Part shown: piece after piece, positions 46,632-58,274 of the stretch | Layout of the letters: each line of letters begins with the position of its first letter | Position numbering within the stretch: the first letter of the stretch is position 1 | DNA from: Tubulanus polymorphus | Taxonomy: Eukaryota > Nemertea > Palaeonemertea > Tubulaniformes > Tubulanidae | Reading direction: 5' to 3' | Assembly: GCF_964204645.1 (NCBI RefSeq) | Contig: NC_134035.1 | Location: 5,642,501 to 5,706,500 of the forward strand | Length of the DNA stretch: 64,000 bases | Notes under the pieces: generated by a model | What the model saw: only the letters and a program-made list of their open reading frames with translations | Told to the model about the DNA's origin: nothing | Databases searched by the model: none | Program-made: the position numbers and the translations under genes

Positions 46632-47056
46632 CCAATGGCGTTAGGCAGTTAGGAGAGACTTGAAGGCTTCAAAGCTCTCGGTGGTCACCGTTGTGGCGGG
46701 TAAGGCATTCCAATCAGCGATGGTCCTTGGGAAAAATGACCACTTGCGTGCTTCGGATGAACACGTTGGCCGCTGGAATGCATGCTGGCTCAGGCCTCTG
46801 GAGTAGCGTATTGGCTTGACGAGACGAGTAGTGGTGTCTAGGTTGGCCATGCTTGTACATCATGGCTAGTCTGCATCATTCCTGCGCCTATTCTCCAGTG
46901 TCGGCCAATTCAGCTTCACCAACATTGCTGTGACGCTTGAGCGGTTGTGTTGACTATTGGTGACGAACCGTGCTGCTCGACGTTGGACCATCTCTAGTTT
47001 TCGGATATCTGAGGACTGGTGAGGATCCCAATACAACGCTGGCATATTCATTGGTA
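46632..47056 (-). pseudogene. 5'-truncated LINE ORF2 C-terminus
   Basis: The minus strand encodes YWDPHQSSDIRKLEMVQRRA and ARFVTNSQ, then in another frame FFPRTIADWNALPATTV and SFEAFKSLL. This is the C-terminal tail of a CR1/Jockey-like non-LTR retrotransposon polyprotein. A frameshift or stop near 46860 separates the halves. Only the last roughly 140 codons remain. Confidence 0.85.
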
Positions 47057-47689
47057 CGGAAGAATTGCCAAAATTGTCTTAATCAAGTTGAATAGAGAAA
47101 ATATAGACATTTTGAAATGAGTAAATGCTAAGCAGCATTATCCAAACATCTTATGTTCTTTGTAAAATTTGTTTTGCCTTTTTTGTAAACCCAATGAGAA
47201 TATCATAGCACAATAAAGCAAATTTGAATTTGTTATCTAACAAATTGATTGATTGTATTGAATTCATACGTCGAGTAACATGGTACATTTTCTTTGTGAA
47301 TTTTGAACAATTCTTTTTAAAGATTGTTTATTCGGCTATTGCTTTTTGTCAAGAAAGTATTTGATCATTCGTCAATTGTAAGTTGCTTCTAATGACTGAG
47401 AGCACGTCTAGTGCGCATTTACCGATCAATTATCGCCCGTAGTTCTGTGAAAATCAGGCAAAACTGATTCAATTCAATTCAACAATTTATTGAAACGAGT
47501 GAGTAATGCTACAAGAAGGAGTACATTGTCATTAAGCCATATTCTTATTAGGCGGAATACCGGTATTCTTGCTTTATTTTTTCACAGATGAGTGTGTTGA
47601 TATGAATTAAAGTAAATTACAAGCTTCAACATGTTGTTCCTTGGTAGGTAAATCGCTGACATTCTCTTATGCACAGAAGTGGTTTGTAA

Positions 47690-48412
47690 TAGGTAGTGCG
47701 TGGTGCACCGGTCCTCCTCATTACCAAGATGAAGTAATTTACCGAGATCAACTGAGATGACATGAAGTATAACATAAATATTTATTCCTTATCGATTTTA
47801 ACACTTGAAATCATATTATATCAGTAATAAATGCCTGCTGGAGGAGTCATATTTCACATATTTTGTCGGATATTTTGTAGAAAAATAACTTTTGACTTTA
47901 CCGAGATGAGATCAAGGATCGATCATATTCAAATTTTATAATCAATATCCTAGCATGTCGAACGTAAATGATAAAGTCAAATTTGTAACTATAATGTCCT
48001 CTATAGAAATGGCCAAATATTTAGGGAAATACATCGAGAAAGGGTCTAACTCATGAAAAAAAAACAATCTGAAATCTGAGTGTTACGTCGCAGTATCCAT
48101 TAATTAAACTATCACTGATTCACTTACTGAAAACCTGTCTACATCGTGTATATATGTATATTAAACTGTTATATGTATTCCATGTAATTTTATTGCTAAC
48201 CGAGATGACGTATTTGAAGTCAAAATTTTTTTAACCAAATATCTGGAAAAATATGTGAAATATGACTCTGGAAGGTATTTATTACTGATATAACATGATT
48301 TCAAGTGTTAAAATCGATAAGGAACAAATGAATATGTTATATTTCATGTCATCTCGGTTCATCTCGGTAAATAATGTCATCTCGGTAATAAGAAGGACCC
48401 ATGGTGCACTAC
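47690..48412. mobile_element. 720-bp foldback element with about 200-bp arms
   Basis: The left arm 47690-47910 (GTGGTGCACCGGTCCTCCTC, CCGAGATGA.., ATTTCACATATTTT) and the right arm 48195-48412 (.., ATGTCATCTCGGTAATA, AGGACCCATGGTGCAC) are inverted repeats. Multiple CCGAGATGA blocks lie in both arms. No coding capacity. Confidence 0.8.
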
Positions 48413-48618
48413 TGAATACCAAAGTAAACCTTTTCAATGGCAATGCTTTAACCCTTTTGACAATACAACTAGCCTGAGTTGAACAAGCAAAAGTATTTAT
48501 AGGATTGAAAGTTGTTGTGTCTCAAATAAGGTGTTGATAGATAGTAATTAGGGCCTACGCTTATTTGATTAAGATAGAGACATCAGACAGATCTGCAGCC
48601 TAAAAATTGGCTTTTCAG

Positions 48619-51600
48619 CATCCCTGGACCCATATAGCGGTAGCTATTGACTATATTTTTGACTATACTGTTTCAGAAGTACCCGAGGACGTCGTACGGA
48701 AATGTTTAATCAACCATTTAGAACTATTCGACGATATAATCATCAGTGCAGACGAACCAACTTGGTCGCGATGGGATCGAAAACGCAAAAACACGCTCCA
48801 TTTTCATCGTAATACGACAACGACGTCCTGTTGTAAGTATTTCTATTCAAAATCTATAAATCGCATCGCGCGAGTAGTCTACACGGATGTGCTGATTTCG
48901 CAGCTATGGTGGAACGAAGTTTTCAAAGTCACTGCGATGGGTTATAACAAATCTGAGTACCGAACATTTTTATATCAATCAATCTATCGATTTTATAAAA
49001 AAATTTTATTGTTATTTATATTCTGTGTTTATTTTGATTGATCGTGATAGCGCTTCAGAGTAATTTTGTGATTAAAGCGCTCTTTTATTTTGTACGACAT
49101 AATAAATGAGGATCAATCGGGATAACAAGTACTGCGATAGCATAATGTAACGAGCATCCCACTGAAAAGACGAGAAAATAAGTTTAAAACAGGCGCGCTG
49201 GAAGCAATTTTTGATTGCTGCGGCCAAATACCGATTCTGGACAGGTTCTAAATATTGCCGCAGTGAATTTACTTAATTTCTTCAAAAACGTGGTATAGAA
49301 AGAAAATACGTCATTCAGTAAATTATTGCCGCGGCTTTCGCAGCTGCAGTCGCTGCACTTCCAACGCCTCTGTGAAAATGTTTCTTTGAGCTGCTGGTAG
49401 TTTATTCAACGTTTCGACTATAAACTTCAGGAATACAGGAAACATTTTCGGACTTAATCATTGCGGGATTCTAGTTGTATTATCGTCTCAACGCGGATAT
49501 AGCGTTTTATCAACGGTGGATTGCGATAACACGTCTAGCGTTTGAATTATCAACTCCTGGGGGTCGGTCTCGTAGACCGAGTATCTAAGTTATCGCGAGG
49601 GCTAAATCCTAAATCTGGTTGACAACCACCATAGTAACAATGAAAAACCATTGTTATAACTAACAAATTTCAAAATGTTCCCGGGGACTATTTTTCTTCC
49701 ACATCTATGAAACCTGGTTATTCGCCACTCGTGGTTATTTCTTTTCTAGTGAGTCAACAACAACCTGTTTCAGAAGGCAACAATGATTCGTTTGATAACG
49801 ATGCGAAATCGAGATCGGATGAAAATGCGCCTCGGCGTTCGTCGAATTGCGATTTACGAATCCCGAGCACGGTCACCGAGCACGAATCGCAGACGGCGTC
49901 GACGATACTACCGGTTGAATCGTTACCGGTGTCGATCGCTATGGAAACGGACTTCGTAACCACCGCTCCGGACGTCGAGCGAACGGAAATCTACGGCGAT
50001 CAAGCGATTAAAGCTTGCGACGACGATGAAAATGAAGATGACGTATTAAACGATGAGGAGGATTATAGCGGCGCGTACTCGTCGTCGGAGCGGATTGCCG
50101 ACGAGTTCTTGCAGCAAAACGGCGGTGATTCGTGGACGAATCGGGGAGATTCGCATGACGTACATTCGTCGCTAGTTCACGCAGAATATTTACACAATAC
50201 GGAGTCTCACAATCACATTACACAATCTGCAGGTAAAATATGACAACATTCAATGCTTATAGATTTTGTAAGCATTGATGTAACACTCTGAGAATATATG
50301 AGGGAAAGATAGAATCCCTGAGTTAATGATATAATTTTGACGTTTCAACTTAACGCTGATAATAGTCATCTTCGGGAATACATATGAGATCCAACAAATT
50401 GGTTAGACTCTAGGTACCGGTCCCAACTTTGTAAAAAAGTTGATCAAAGTTGATCGGTTTTATCGGGGAATATCTGCTGTCTCTAGGGGCTGGCTTTATA
50501 GACTGGTATCGACTTTAACCCGAGGGTTAACTTAATTTAAAATGAATTGAGTTAGCCCCCGGGTTAAAGTTAATACCGGTCTATAAAACCAGGCCCAGGG
50601 TTCTACAACCTATAAACCCTGGATCGATGAGAATAGGGACCGATGGCTAAAACCGCTGAAGCGTCGCCGCTAGTTTTTATTATCTCTCATTTTTAAACAG
50701 GTATCGATATGAACGAAGGCTTAGAGAACGATGAACAGGAGGGGATTACAATAAAAGAAGAGCCGCCCGACGAAATAGAAGAGATCGTATCAGAAGATGT
50801 GCTCACTGCTCATCTACCTGTTCCGCAGTCATTCGCAGAAGGTGAGTTCTATATATTTCATAATATCTTCTTATTAAAATCAAACGGGTCTTTTATGACT
50901 GTAGAACGAATGTAGCGAGACAGACTGATCTACAACAGAGGTCGTTAATGCCTGTAAAAAGTTGAAATTGTACTCGGATTTGTTTGTTTGACTTGGAATC
51001 TCGGAGAATTCTTCATAAGAAAACAAGAAAACAACGTGATAACGGCTTGCATCGTTGTTTACACGGAACTCTGGTTTTGCGAGCTCGGATAAAATTCGGT
51101 CCGTCCATGAAACGGAAGAACAAAGTTAAACTAGTGTATAGTATGTACGTGTAGCGTGATAGATGATTGAAGACTGGATGTACGTAGCAGTTTGAGAATG
51201 ATCAGTTTCGACGCCTGCTTGTACGGTGCAGTGATGGTCGCGGGATATGGTTTTGTTTTTCCGGTTTCTGTGACAATTGATAACCTTTAAAATGTCGCTG
51301 CAAGAAATGATCGACGTTGGATTTCACGATTTCTTACAAGAGTGTAATGTTGGATTTTAAGGAATCGACATCCGGTATACATTTCGTATAGAGTTTGCTC
51401 ATGACATCGTTCATTGCATTCACCGCATGAGGAATTGTTCCATTCAATTAGTATTGAATGGTGTCGTTTATGGAGGTTTTGCAGCCTCGTGCTTTTTCCG
51501 CTTTTCCAAGATCCTTATGGTTGTAAATCCTCTGATTATTTTGTCTGACTTAATGACAAGTACGCAGCAAGTCTCTATACATATTGGGCAGGGATTTACA

Positions 51601-52415
51601 CAGCAAAACGAAAGCCACTTTAAACATTGAAAATAAAACTCAACACTATTACTTACTCTCTAACACCGATATAGTATTTGCACATGGACGGCTTGTGAAA
51701 AGTAGCAGCTTGGTACAAGGGGATTACTGGTTGAATGGTCCCTTATAGGTATAATGCTGAACTGTACGTTTTCCTCCCTGTTTTATGATTACCCCCGGTA
51801 CCCATTTTGAAGACAAATATCGATAAGAACGCGATAAAAAAAATCAATTTGCGAATTGAATTGATCGACGACAATTTGCTGTTTTCAGATGCCTGGATTT
51901 CTCCACAGCAATGGAATAGTAATTTGGTTCCACCGACAGTTTTCCCGCCGGTCGCTTACGACGACGGCTTGCCGATGACGGTGCGAAAATTACGCGTATC
52001 GAATCCGGTTCTAGCGGCAAGTCGAAGACGTTCGGCGCAAACGGTTAGCGGTGTTAGAAAATCACGTTCTCGCACGGGTCTTACCGCGGCGACCGCGCGT
52101 AATATCGACGATAACGAACGAACCGAGAACCGACGACCGACCGATAATAATCGTCACGCGGATTACGTCTTCAAGTGTCGCGATTGTCCGAAGATATTTC
52201 GCCTGCTGAACAGTTTGAAAGCGCACGTCAGAGTTAAACACTCGGGTATCGTGTTCGTCTGCGAGGTTTGCGGCCGGAGTTTCGATCGTAAATATTCGTT
52301 GCAGATTCACCTGGCTGTTCACACCGGCGAACGAAGACACGTGTGTCCCGTGTGCGATCGTCGGTTCACTCAACGCGCGTCGTTATTCACTCATATTAAA
52401 ACGTTTCATGAATGA
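48619..52415 (+). CDS. C2H2 zinc-finger protein, isoform with terminal exon A
   Basis: This is a partial gene model because the 5' exon(s) are unknown. Shared exons are 48619-48832, 49750-50232 and 50701-50841, all ending in phase 1. Terminal exon A is 51889-52415. The shared part (at least 278 aa) is not a BTB or other domain I know. It has an aromatic/acidic segment (EVPEDVVRKCLINHLELFDD), Ser/Asp-rich sequence and a TIKEEPPDEIEEIV block with a psi-K-x-E SUMO-type site. Exon A adds 174 aa: D.WIS..Q.W at its start, a basic linker, then three C2H2 fingers (CRDCPKIF..., CEVCGRSFDRKYSL..., CPVCDRRFTQRASL...) linked by HTGERRH. It is likely a nuclear DNA-binding regulator. Exons B and C are alternatives. 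Confidence 0.8.
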
Positions 52416-52743
52416 AACGTAGCTTTACGGGTGAATCCACCTCTGTCTCCTCTCGCAGTTCCGCGCAAAAAAAACACACGTCTCAGTCGCTTTAGAAGCT
52501 TAGATGACGAGGGCGACGCCTAGTGTCAACTTTCGAGCCTCGATGAACACTGCTGATATGTTAGTGCGCAATACCCGACGACGGTCCCTTTTGAGAGACC
52601 GAAAGATATTTTGAATTGTTAGATGGTTATCTTCAATAGATTCAAATGTTATACACAGTCCAATAGATTTCAGTGTTATGCGGTCGAACCTTTTCCCATA
52701 AAATGGGTTCCTCTTATCCGAAATTAAGCAGATTCTACTGTAG

Positions 52744-54345
52744 TTGGGTTTTTAGCCCACTTGGGACTTTAGTCCCAGCGGGCTATTGCGTTCACTTTTC
52801 GTCCATCGTCTGTCCGTTCGTCCATCCGTCCGTCCGTAGACGGAATCCAGTTATTTTGGGAAGTTTTGAAGACGCTTCAAGGTAATGTCTTGATATTTGG
52901 GTTACACATGTATCTACCCTAGACACATCTTCAGCCCAAAAACTGGCCCTATCAGAATCAAGATGGCCGACTGGCAGCCATTGTTGTTCGTCAAAATCAG
53001 CACTTTTTACACATTTTTGAACTTTTTGAGGGAAATTTTGAAGACGCTTTGATCAATTACCTGAATCTTTCGGATATATGTGAATCCCCCCAGGGCCCAT
53101 CAACATAACAAAAATTGGGTCGGTCGGACTAAAGATGGCCGTCCTATGACCTTTTTAGTGCCCAAGAATGTTAATTTTGGCCCAAATTCTGAGTCCTGTA
53201 GCTTCCTACTGGTTTGCCATTTCTCATTACAATTTGTGATGGGTATTCTTTGGAAAGGGATGTTTTATACCTGAGACAGGTATTTTTCATCAGCCAATTA
53301 TGACGCAATTGGCGGCCATCTTGGTGTCACCAGTACTCATTCGTAAGTGGGAAAAAGTTTTTCCACATTATATTGATACCTAAGCATATTTTGCTACCAC
53401 CATCAATTAGAAAGTTGTAGCTCATAACATGTTCTATGATTGTGGTGAGTTTCAAGGTAATTGGATTTCGTATATGGCCACCAGGGGGCGTTGAATAATA
53501 CAATATCTTAGCATTTCTTTATTATATTCGTACCTATGCATATTTTGTAACCACAATCAATTGGAAAGTTGTAGCTCATGACATCATCTATGATTGTTGC
53601 GAGTTTTCTATATGGTCACCAGGGGGCGTCGAATAGTAGAATAACTTAGTATTTCCTTATTATATTGGTACCTAGGCATGAGGAGAGAATCCCACAATGA
53701 TAATAAAAAGTCCGAAAATGAAACTTCGAGATAGTAGTTTATTTCAACGTTTCGACTATATCCTAATAGTCATCTTCAGGAATAATGATGAAGATGACTA
53801 TTAGGATATAGTCGAAACGTTGAAATAAACTACTATCTTGGAGTTTCATTTTCGGACTTTTTATTATCATTGTGGGATTCTCTCCTCATCGCGTCAACAC
53901 GGATATAGTGTTCTACCAATCGTGGTACCTAGGCATATTTTGTTACCATGATCAATTGCAAAGTTGTAGTTCATGACATGTTCTATGACTGTGGTGAGTT
54001 TCGAGGTCATTGGGTTTTGCCAAAAACTGGCCTTGTAGCTCATGGCATGTTCAATGATTGTGGTGAGATTCAAGGATATTGGGTTTTGAATATGGTCACC
54101 AGGGGGCGTTGAATAGTAGAATGAATGACTTAGTATTTCCATATTAAATTGGTAACGAGGCATATTTTGTTATCACAATCAATTACAAAATCGTAGCTGT
54201 TGACATGTTCTATGATTGTGGTGAGTTTCAAGGTCATTGGTTTTTGTAAATGGTCACCAGGGGGCATTGAATGTTGAAATTGTTAGATTGTTTAGCATTT
54301 TAAACCACTTCCCAAGTGGGCATGGTGTCCCTGGACCCCTAGTTG
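52744..54345 (+). mobile_element. 1.6-kb non-coding element with 'CCAGGGGGCGTTGAATA' repeats
   Basis: It starts TTTTTAGCCCACTTGGGACT with a TTAGTCCCAGCGGGCTA hairpin partner and a GTCCGTCCGTCC tract. It then repeats about four units of roughly 150 bp (GATTGTGGTGAGTTTCAAGG, CCAGGGGGCGTTGAATA, TAGGCATATTTTGTTACC). It ends GTGTCCCTGGACCCCTAG|TTG. A CTAG end beside a hairpin is Helitron-like but not proof. It sits between cassettes A and B and is interrupted by a younger insertion at 53680-53922. Confidence 0.65.
53680..53922. mobile_element. 243-bp hairpin insertion with 14-bp target duplication
   Basis: TGGTACCTAGGCAT occurs at 53666-53679 and again at 53923-53936, where sister units of the host repeat have it once. 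The inserted DNA is an almost perfect hairpin: GAGGAGAGAATCCCACAATG ... CATTGTGGGATTCTCTCCTC, with AACGTTTCGACTATA in the arms. Relatives lie near 3040-3140, 7627-7740, 49385-49520 and 50290-50400. Confidence 0.9.
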
Positions 54346-54729
54346 TTTTTATTAAGTATAGCAAAGTTTAGTTAGTTTTATAGATGAATACAGTGAACTA
54401 CAGCACCATAACCTATATTGTATAGTCCAGTGTTGATGTACACCGATTCAACTGACCTTGATTATTGAATATTAATGTGGACACTCCGTTATAAGTTGTG
54501 AAATCCAACATTCATTTCATTTTATATAGCATTTAATTTGTTTGACGTTTTATATTTTTAGTTTGTGAAATACTTTGAAAAATATCAATAAAAGTACGGT
54601 ACATTTTTGTGTTGTATTCTATTCTTTGTTTTTCGTCTAATTTGTAATTCTTAAAAATCTTTCCAAGCTTATCTCAGCGGTTTACAGAATCAGCTCGCAT
54701 CATGGAGACTTGATAATACTCGACTAGTG

Positions 54730-54975
54730 CATTGTACTTCTCAATCGTTAAAATGTACCCAATGCAGAGCGGCCAATTGTTCCTGATTTTCAGTATTACT
54801 ATTTTATGCTGATTTGATTTGTTTGATGATGCATACCGTAATATGAAAGATGTTACTGAAGCTCTTACCTTTGATTGCTGATTGATTTGAATACTTTCTT
54901 TCATACTTCGATGAAATGTTATTGAAAAAAATGCAATTTGTAACCGATAGCACTTTTCAGAGGTTGGCAGCCCTG
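54730..54975. repeat. Partial relative of the 57741-58134 element
   Basis: It shares GATTTGTTTGATG, ATATGAAAG.TGTTACTGA, TTTCTTTCATA, ATGAAATGTT and CAGAGGTTGGCAGCCCT with the element at 57741-58134, lacking its left terminus and its internal duplications. Confidence 0.75.
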
Positions 54976-55300
54976 CCGACAGTTTGACAGACTGCCCACT
55001 GACATTCACCTGACTATTTTACAATATTTTTATTCAATTTGACCTCAGTCACTTCTTGAAACAGATATTTTTGGCAAAATTCCTTTGTGAACTAATTTAC
55101 TACTCTTTTAACTGATACCGTAAAACAAACCGTGATGACTTTTAACTGATACCGCGCGCTAAACATCTTTTGTATTGAACAACGTTTTAAGGAATAAACT
55201 ATCAATGATAAAATTGATCGATGACGATATTTTTCGTTTATTACGTTGTTGTGTTTTTTTTCCCGTTCTGATCTGATCGTTGCTTTTGCTGCTCTTTCAG

Positions 55301-55953
55301 ATGTGAACTGGATCAGCAGTCTGCAGACGTGGTGTAAGTCTCGACAGCGTCCGTGGAACGCGACTAGCGGCACCGATCCGTCGGTCAGATCGACATCGGT
55401 TCACAACAGCGTGCGTCGCGCGAACTCTGAAATGAGAGGAGCGGTCACGTCTCCGGGCTGGCAGCGCAACGGAGAAAACAACGGAAGCGCCGTCTCTGCG
55501 AAACGCGCGGTGTCGAGAAATGCGGCGAGTCGGATACCGCGGAGGTTTCTTGCGAGCGATAATAACAGACGAAATCATCGTCCGTCTGCTGAGAACGAGG
55601 CGACGGTGACGACGCCACGGCGATTTCAACAATATCATCAACGAACGAATAAGAACGATTCGTCGTCGTCGTCGAGTTCGTACGTGCCGATCGTCATGTA
55701 TCAGTGTAAACAGTGTCCGAAAACGTTCACGATCCTGAACAGCCTGAAGGCGCACGTCAGTCGTAAACACTCGGGGAGGTGTTTCCCGTGCGACATCTGC
55801 GACCGCAAGTTCGATCGACGGTTCCTGCTGAAGGAACACCTGCGCACGCACACTCGCGTGAAGTCGCACGAGTGTCGCGTGTGTCGGAAGAGCTACACGC
55901 GCGCCGTGTATCTGAAAACGCACATGAAAGACGCGCACGGCATCGACTTCTGA
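55301..55953 (+). CDS. Alternative terminal zinc-finger exon B
   Basis: An acceptor GCTCTTTCAG precedes 55301 and the frame (216 aa) begins after two bases, the same phase as exon A, so it can join the shared donor GAAG|GTGAG at 50841. It starts DVNWISSLQTW, echoing DAWISPQQW of exon A. After a basic, Asn- and Ser-rich linker come three C2H2 fingers: CKQCPKTFTILNSLKAH, CDICDRKFDRRFLLKEH and CRVCRKSYTRAVYLKTH, ending HGIDF. The first finger shares NSLKAHV with exon A, so A and B look like tandem duplicates with diverged DNA-contacting positions. Confidence 0.82.
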
Positions 55954-56181
55954 GATGCGGTGTCGTCGCAGCAACAGGGAATGATAAAAACATTCTCTTC
56001 CTATTAGTTTTATCACGTGTCGTTAAACCCACAGACTCCTCATAGACTTCAGGACTCAATTCCGCAGTGGATGGTTGAATATAACTCTAGTCTATCCGTC
56101 TGTTAAAAATCTAACTGTTTTTTGGTCAAATTTGAGTGTCAGTTTATGTTTAACTGAGAACTATGGAACAGGTATGACTCT

Positions 56182-56290
56182 GGACTCAGTTCCACAGTTG
56201 TGAATTAAGATTTAACTCAAGAGTTAACTCATTGAAAATTAACTAATTCTAACTCGGAGTTTACTCTAACAACTGTGGAACCGGATCCAG
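56182..56290. mobile_element. CAGTTCCACAGTTGTGAGTTA palindrome, copy 4
   Basis: Starts GGACTCAGTTCCACAGTTGTG and ends ACAACTGTGGAACCGGATCC. It lies between zinc-finger cassettes B and C. Confidence 0.85.
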
Positions 56291-56806
56291 GGTATGAAGG
56301 GTAGTAAGACTCCCGGTTAGCTTCTAACTGGAAACTGTGGAGCCGGATCCTGGCGTTCGAGTATCCGGCAAGCCTCTTAGGTTTTGTGACAACCACCGCA
56401 TGACTTAAAACCTTCTTGAATTTTGTTAAAGGGGTTATTTCAGTTTAGTGACACCTAGAACACGCTTCTAAAACCAAATACCCCATCAACCCCTAAACAC
56501 AGATTCAATGACTTTCTCCACTTAGATGAGTTCGACTATGAAAATCTATATTTCGGTATATGCAATAAACCGTTACCCAGACATGGCCAACTCGGACAAA
56601 AGCAAATCATTTTTCTGACTTCTTAACGTAATTTCCTATCGTTGACCAGGACTGGGACTTCGTTAACCTCGGACTGATTTTGATCGGTCCCAGTTTGTCA
56701 GAGTCAGGTGAGGTTTACTGTACAGGGAACTCGGGAACTCTTATAGATAGAAATTTTGTATTTGAAATCAAATAAACTATATTTATACATCATTGTGTAT
56801 TTTCAG

Positions 56807-57687
56807 GCGCGACCGTGCTACCGAGTTTCATCGAAGCGTTATCAGCGCGAAGATTACCGATACCGTCTCTGGTCAGCCATCATCATCACCAACCACCACT
56901 AGGCGGCGGCACCGACGAACACCGACAACTGCGGTACGAGTCGTCTCAGTTGATGGCAGGCGCGATACGCCGCGCGAGTTTACGAGATTCGCCCGGTCTA
57001 CACAGTCCGAACGAGATGTTCGAATGCCTCGCATGCGGCGAACGGTTTGCGGACGAGGAATCGTACCGCGTACACGGCCGGTTGCACCAACGCAGCGCGG
57101 CGAACAGCGGCAGCAGCAGTCCGGCGTTATCGCTCGAACGGCTGATCACTCGATTCGAATGTCGAATTTGCGAGCGCGTCTTTACGCAAGAGACGCACCT
57201 CGCGGCGCACGTTCTGACGCACGGCGATAACGACGCGTCGCCGTGGCACGCCGAGAATTCCCCGCTCGCCGGAACTCATCAAAAACTAACGGAACTTCTC
57301 ACGACGCCATCTCGAACGGACGGTGAGGCCCCTCGCGGAAACAAGCGCTGTAAAATCGACGCGAAAACGACCGACCCGGAACGACACGCGTCGACGAGTC
57401 CAGCGTCGTCGCGGGTGAAACGTTGTCAACTGTGCGATAAAGTTTTCTATCGTCAATACAGTCTCGATCGACACGTCAAAGATGAACACTCCCACGACTC
57501 ATCCGGATTGTACGATTGTCGTTTGTGCGGTCATAAGTTCGCGCGCGATTACCTACGCGTTCACATGCGTATACACACCGGCGAAAAGCCGCACGAATGC
57601 GCGATATGTAAACGTCGTTTCACGCAGCGTTCGACGATGACGCGACACGTTAAACTAGTCCATCCACAGTCTATCTCTCAATTGTAA
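56807..57687 (+). CDS. Alternative terminal zinc-finger exon C
   Basis: The acceptor TATTTTCAG precedes 56807. The frame starts after two bases (292 aa), so the exon is spliceable to the same shared donor as A and B. It carries five C2H2 fingers: [67 protein letters not shown] (one residue short between Cys and His) and [17 protein letters not shown], with one canonical HTGEKPH linker before the last. It lacks the WIS..Q.W start of A and B, so it is a more distant cassette. The exon could instead be a separate gene, but it has no own ATG near its start. Confidence 0.8.
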
Positions 57688-57740
57688 TGATACGACGAGA
57701 TAGTTCCTCTCCGAACACCAGTTACTATTCCTGTCAGACA

Positions 57741-58134
57741 GGGCTGCCAACTAGCTGTTCCCGATTTTCATTATTTCGCTACTATTTCGACCCAAGAGAA
57801 ATACTGGTTTGATTTGTTTGATGCATACAGAAATATGAAAGGTGTTACTGAGGGTCTTACTGTTGATAACCGATTGATTTGAACAGAAATATGAAAGGTG
57901 TTACTGAGGGTCTTACTGTTGATAACCGATTGATTTGAACAGAAATATGAAAGGTGTTACTGAGGTTCTTACTGTTGATTACCGATTGATTTGAACAGAA
58001 ATATGAAAGGTGTTACTGAGGTTCTTACTGTTGATTACTGATTAATTTGAGTATTTTCTTTCATATTTTAATGAAATGTTCTTGTTAAAAATTCAACTGG
58101 TTACTAATAGCACTTTACAGAGGTTGGCAGCCCT
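57741..58134. mobile_element. MITE with AGGGCTGCCAAC termini and internal 56-bp repeats
   Basis: The left end AGGGCTGCCAACT and the right end GGTTGGCAGCCCT are inverted. Inside, a 56-bp unit (AACAGAAATATGAAAGGTGT, then TACTGAGG.TCTTACTGTTGAT) repeats about four times. The 54730-54975 copy has one unit, so the array expanded after insertion. Confidence 0.75.
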
Positions 58135-58274
58135 AATGCAGATCCTACACTTGTTTTACTGTATTTATCCATTTAGATTTGTAACTTACGTACCAATGAT
58201 TGAAACAACTAGCTGTGAGTCAGGCCACTGTGGGTTAGAAAGGCTATGATATTCCTGTTGCTGGACTAAATAGC

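Larger units (their letters stand above)
45740..48618. other. Intergenic region with dead mobile elements
   Basis: Between the FABP 5' end and the first recognised zinc-finger-gene exon I see only the LINE fragment and a foldback element listed here. The true first exon(s) of the zinc-finger gene must lie in this stretch or further left, but no convincing ATG exon was found. Confidence 0.5.

Noticed and set aside
49750-50232. A BTB/POZ domain in the shared part of the zinc-finger gene
   Set aside because: I looked for it because of the lola-like layout, but no BTB pattern is visible. The sequence is Ser/Asp-rich and probably disordered.
55297-56016. 239-codon minus-strand open frame
   Set aside because: It is the antisense shadow of zinc-finger exon B, whose forward frame has three good C2H2 fingers.
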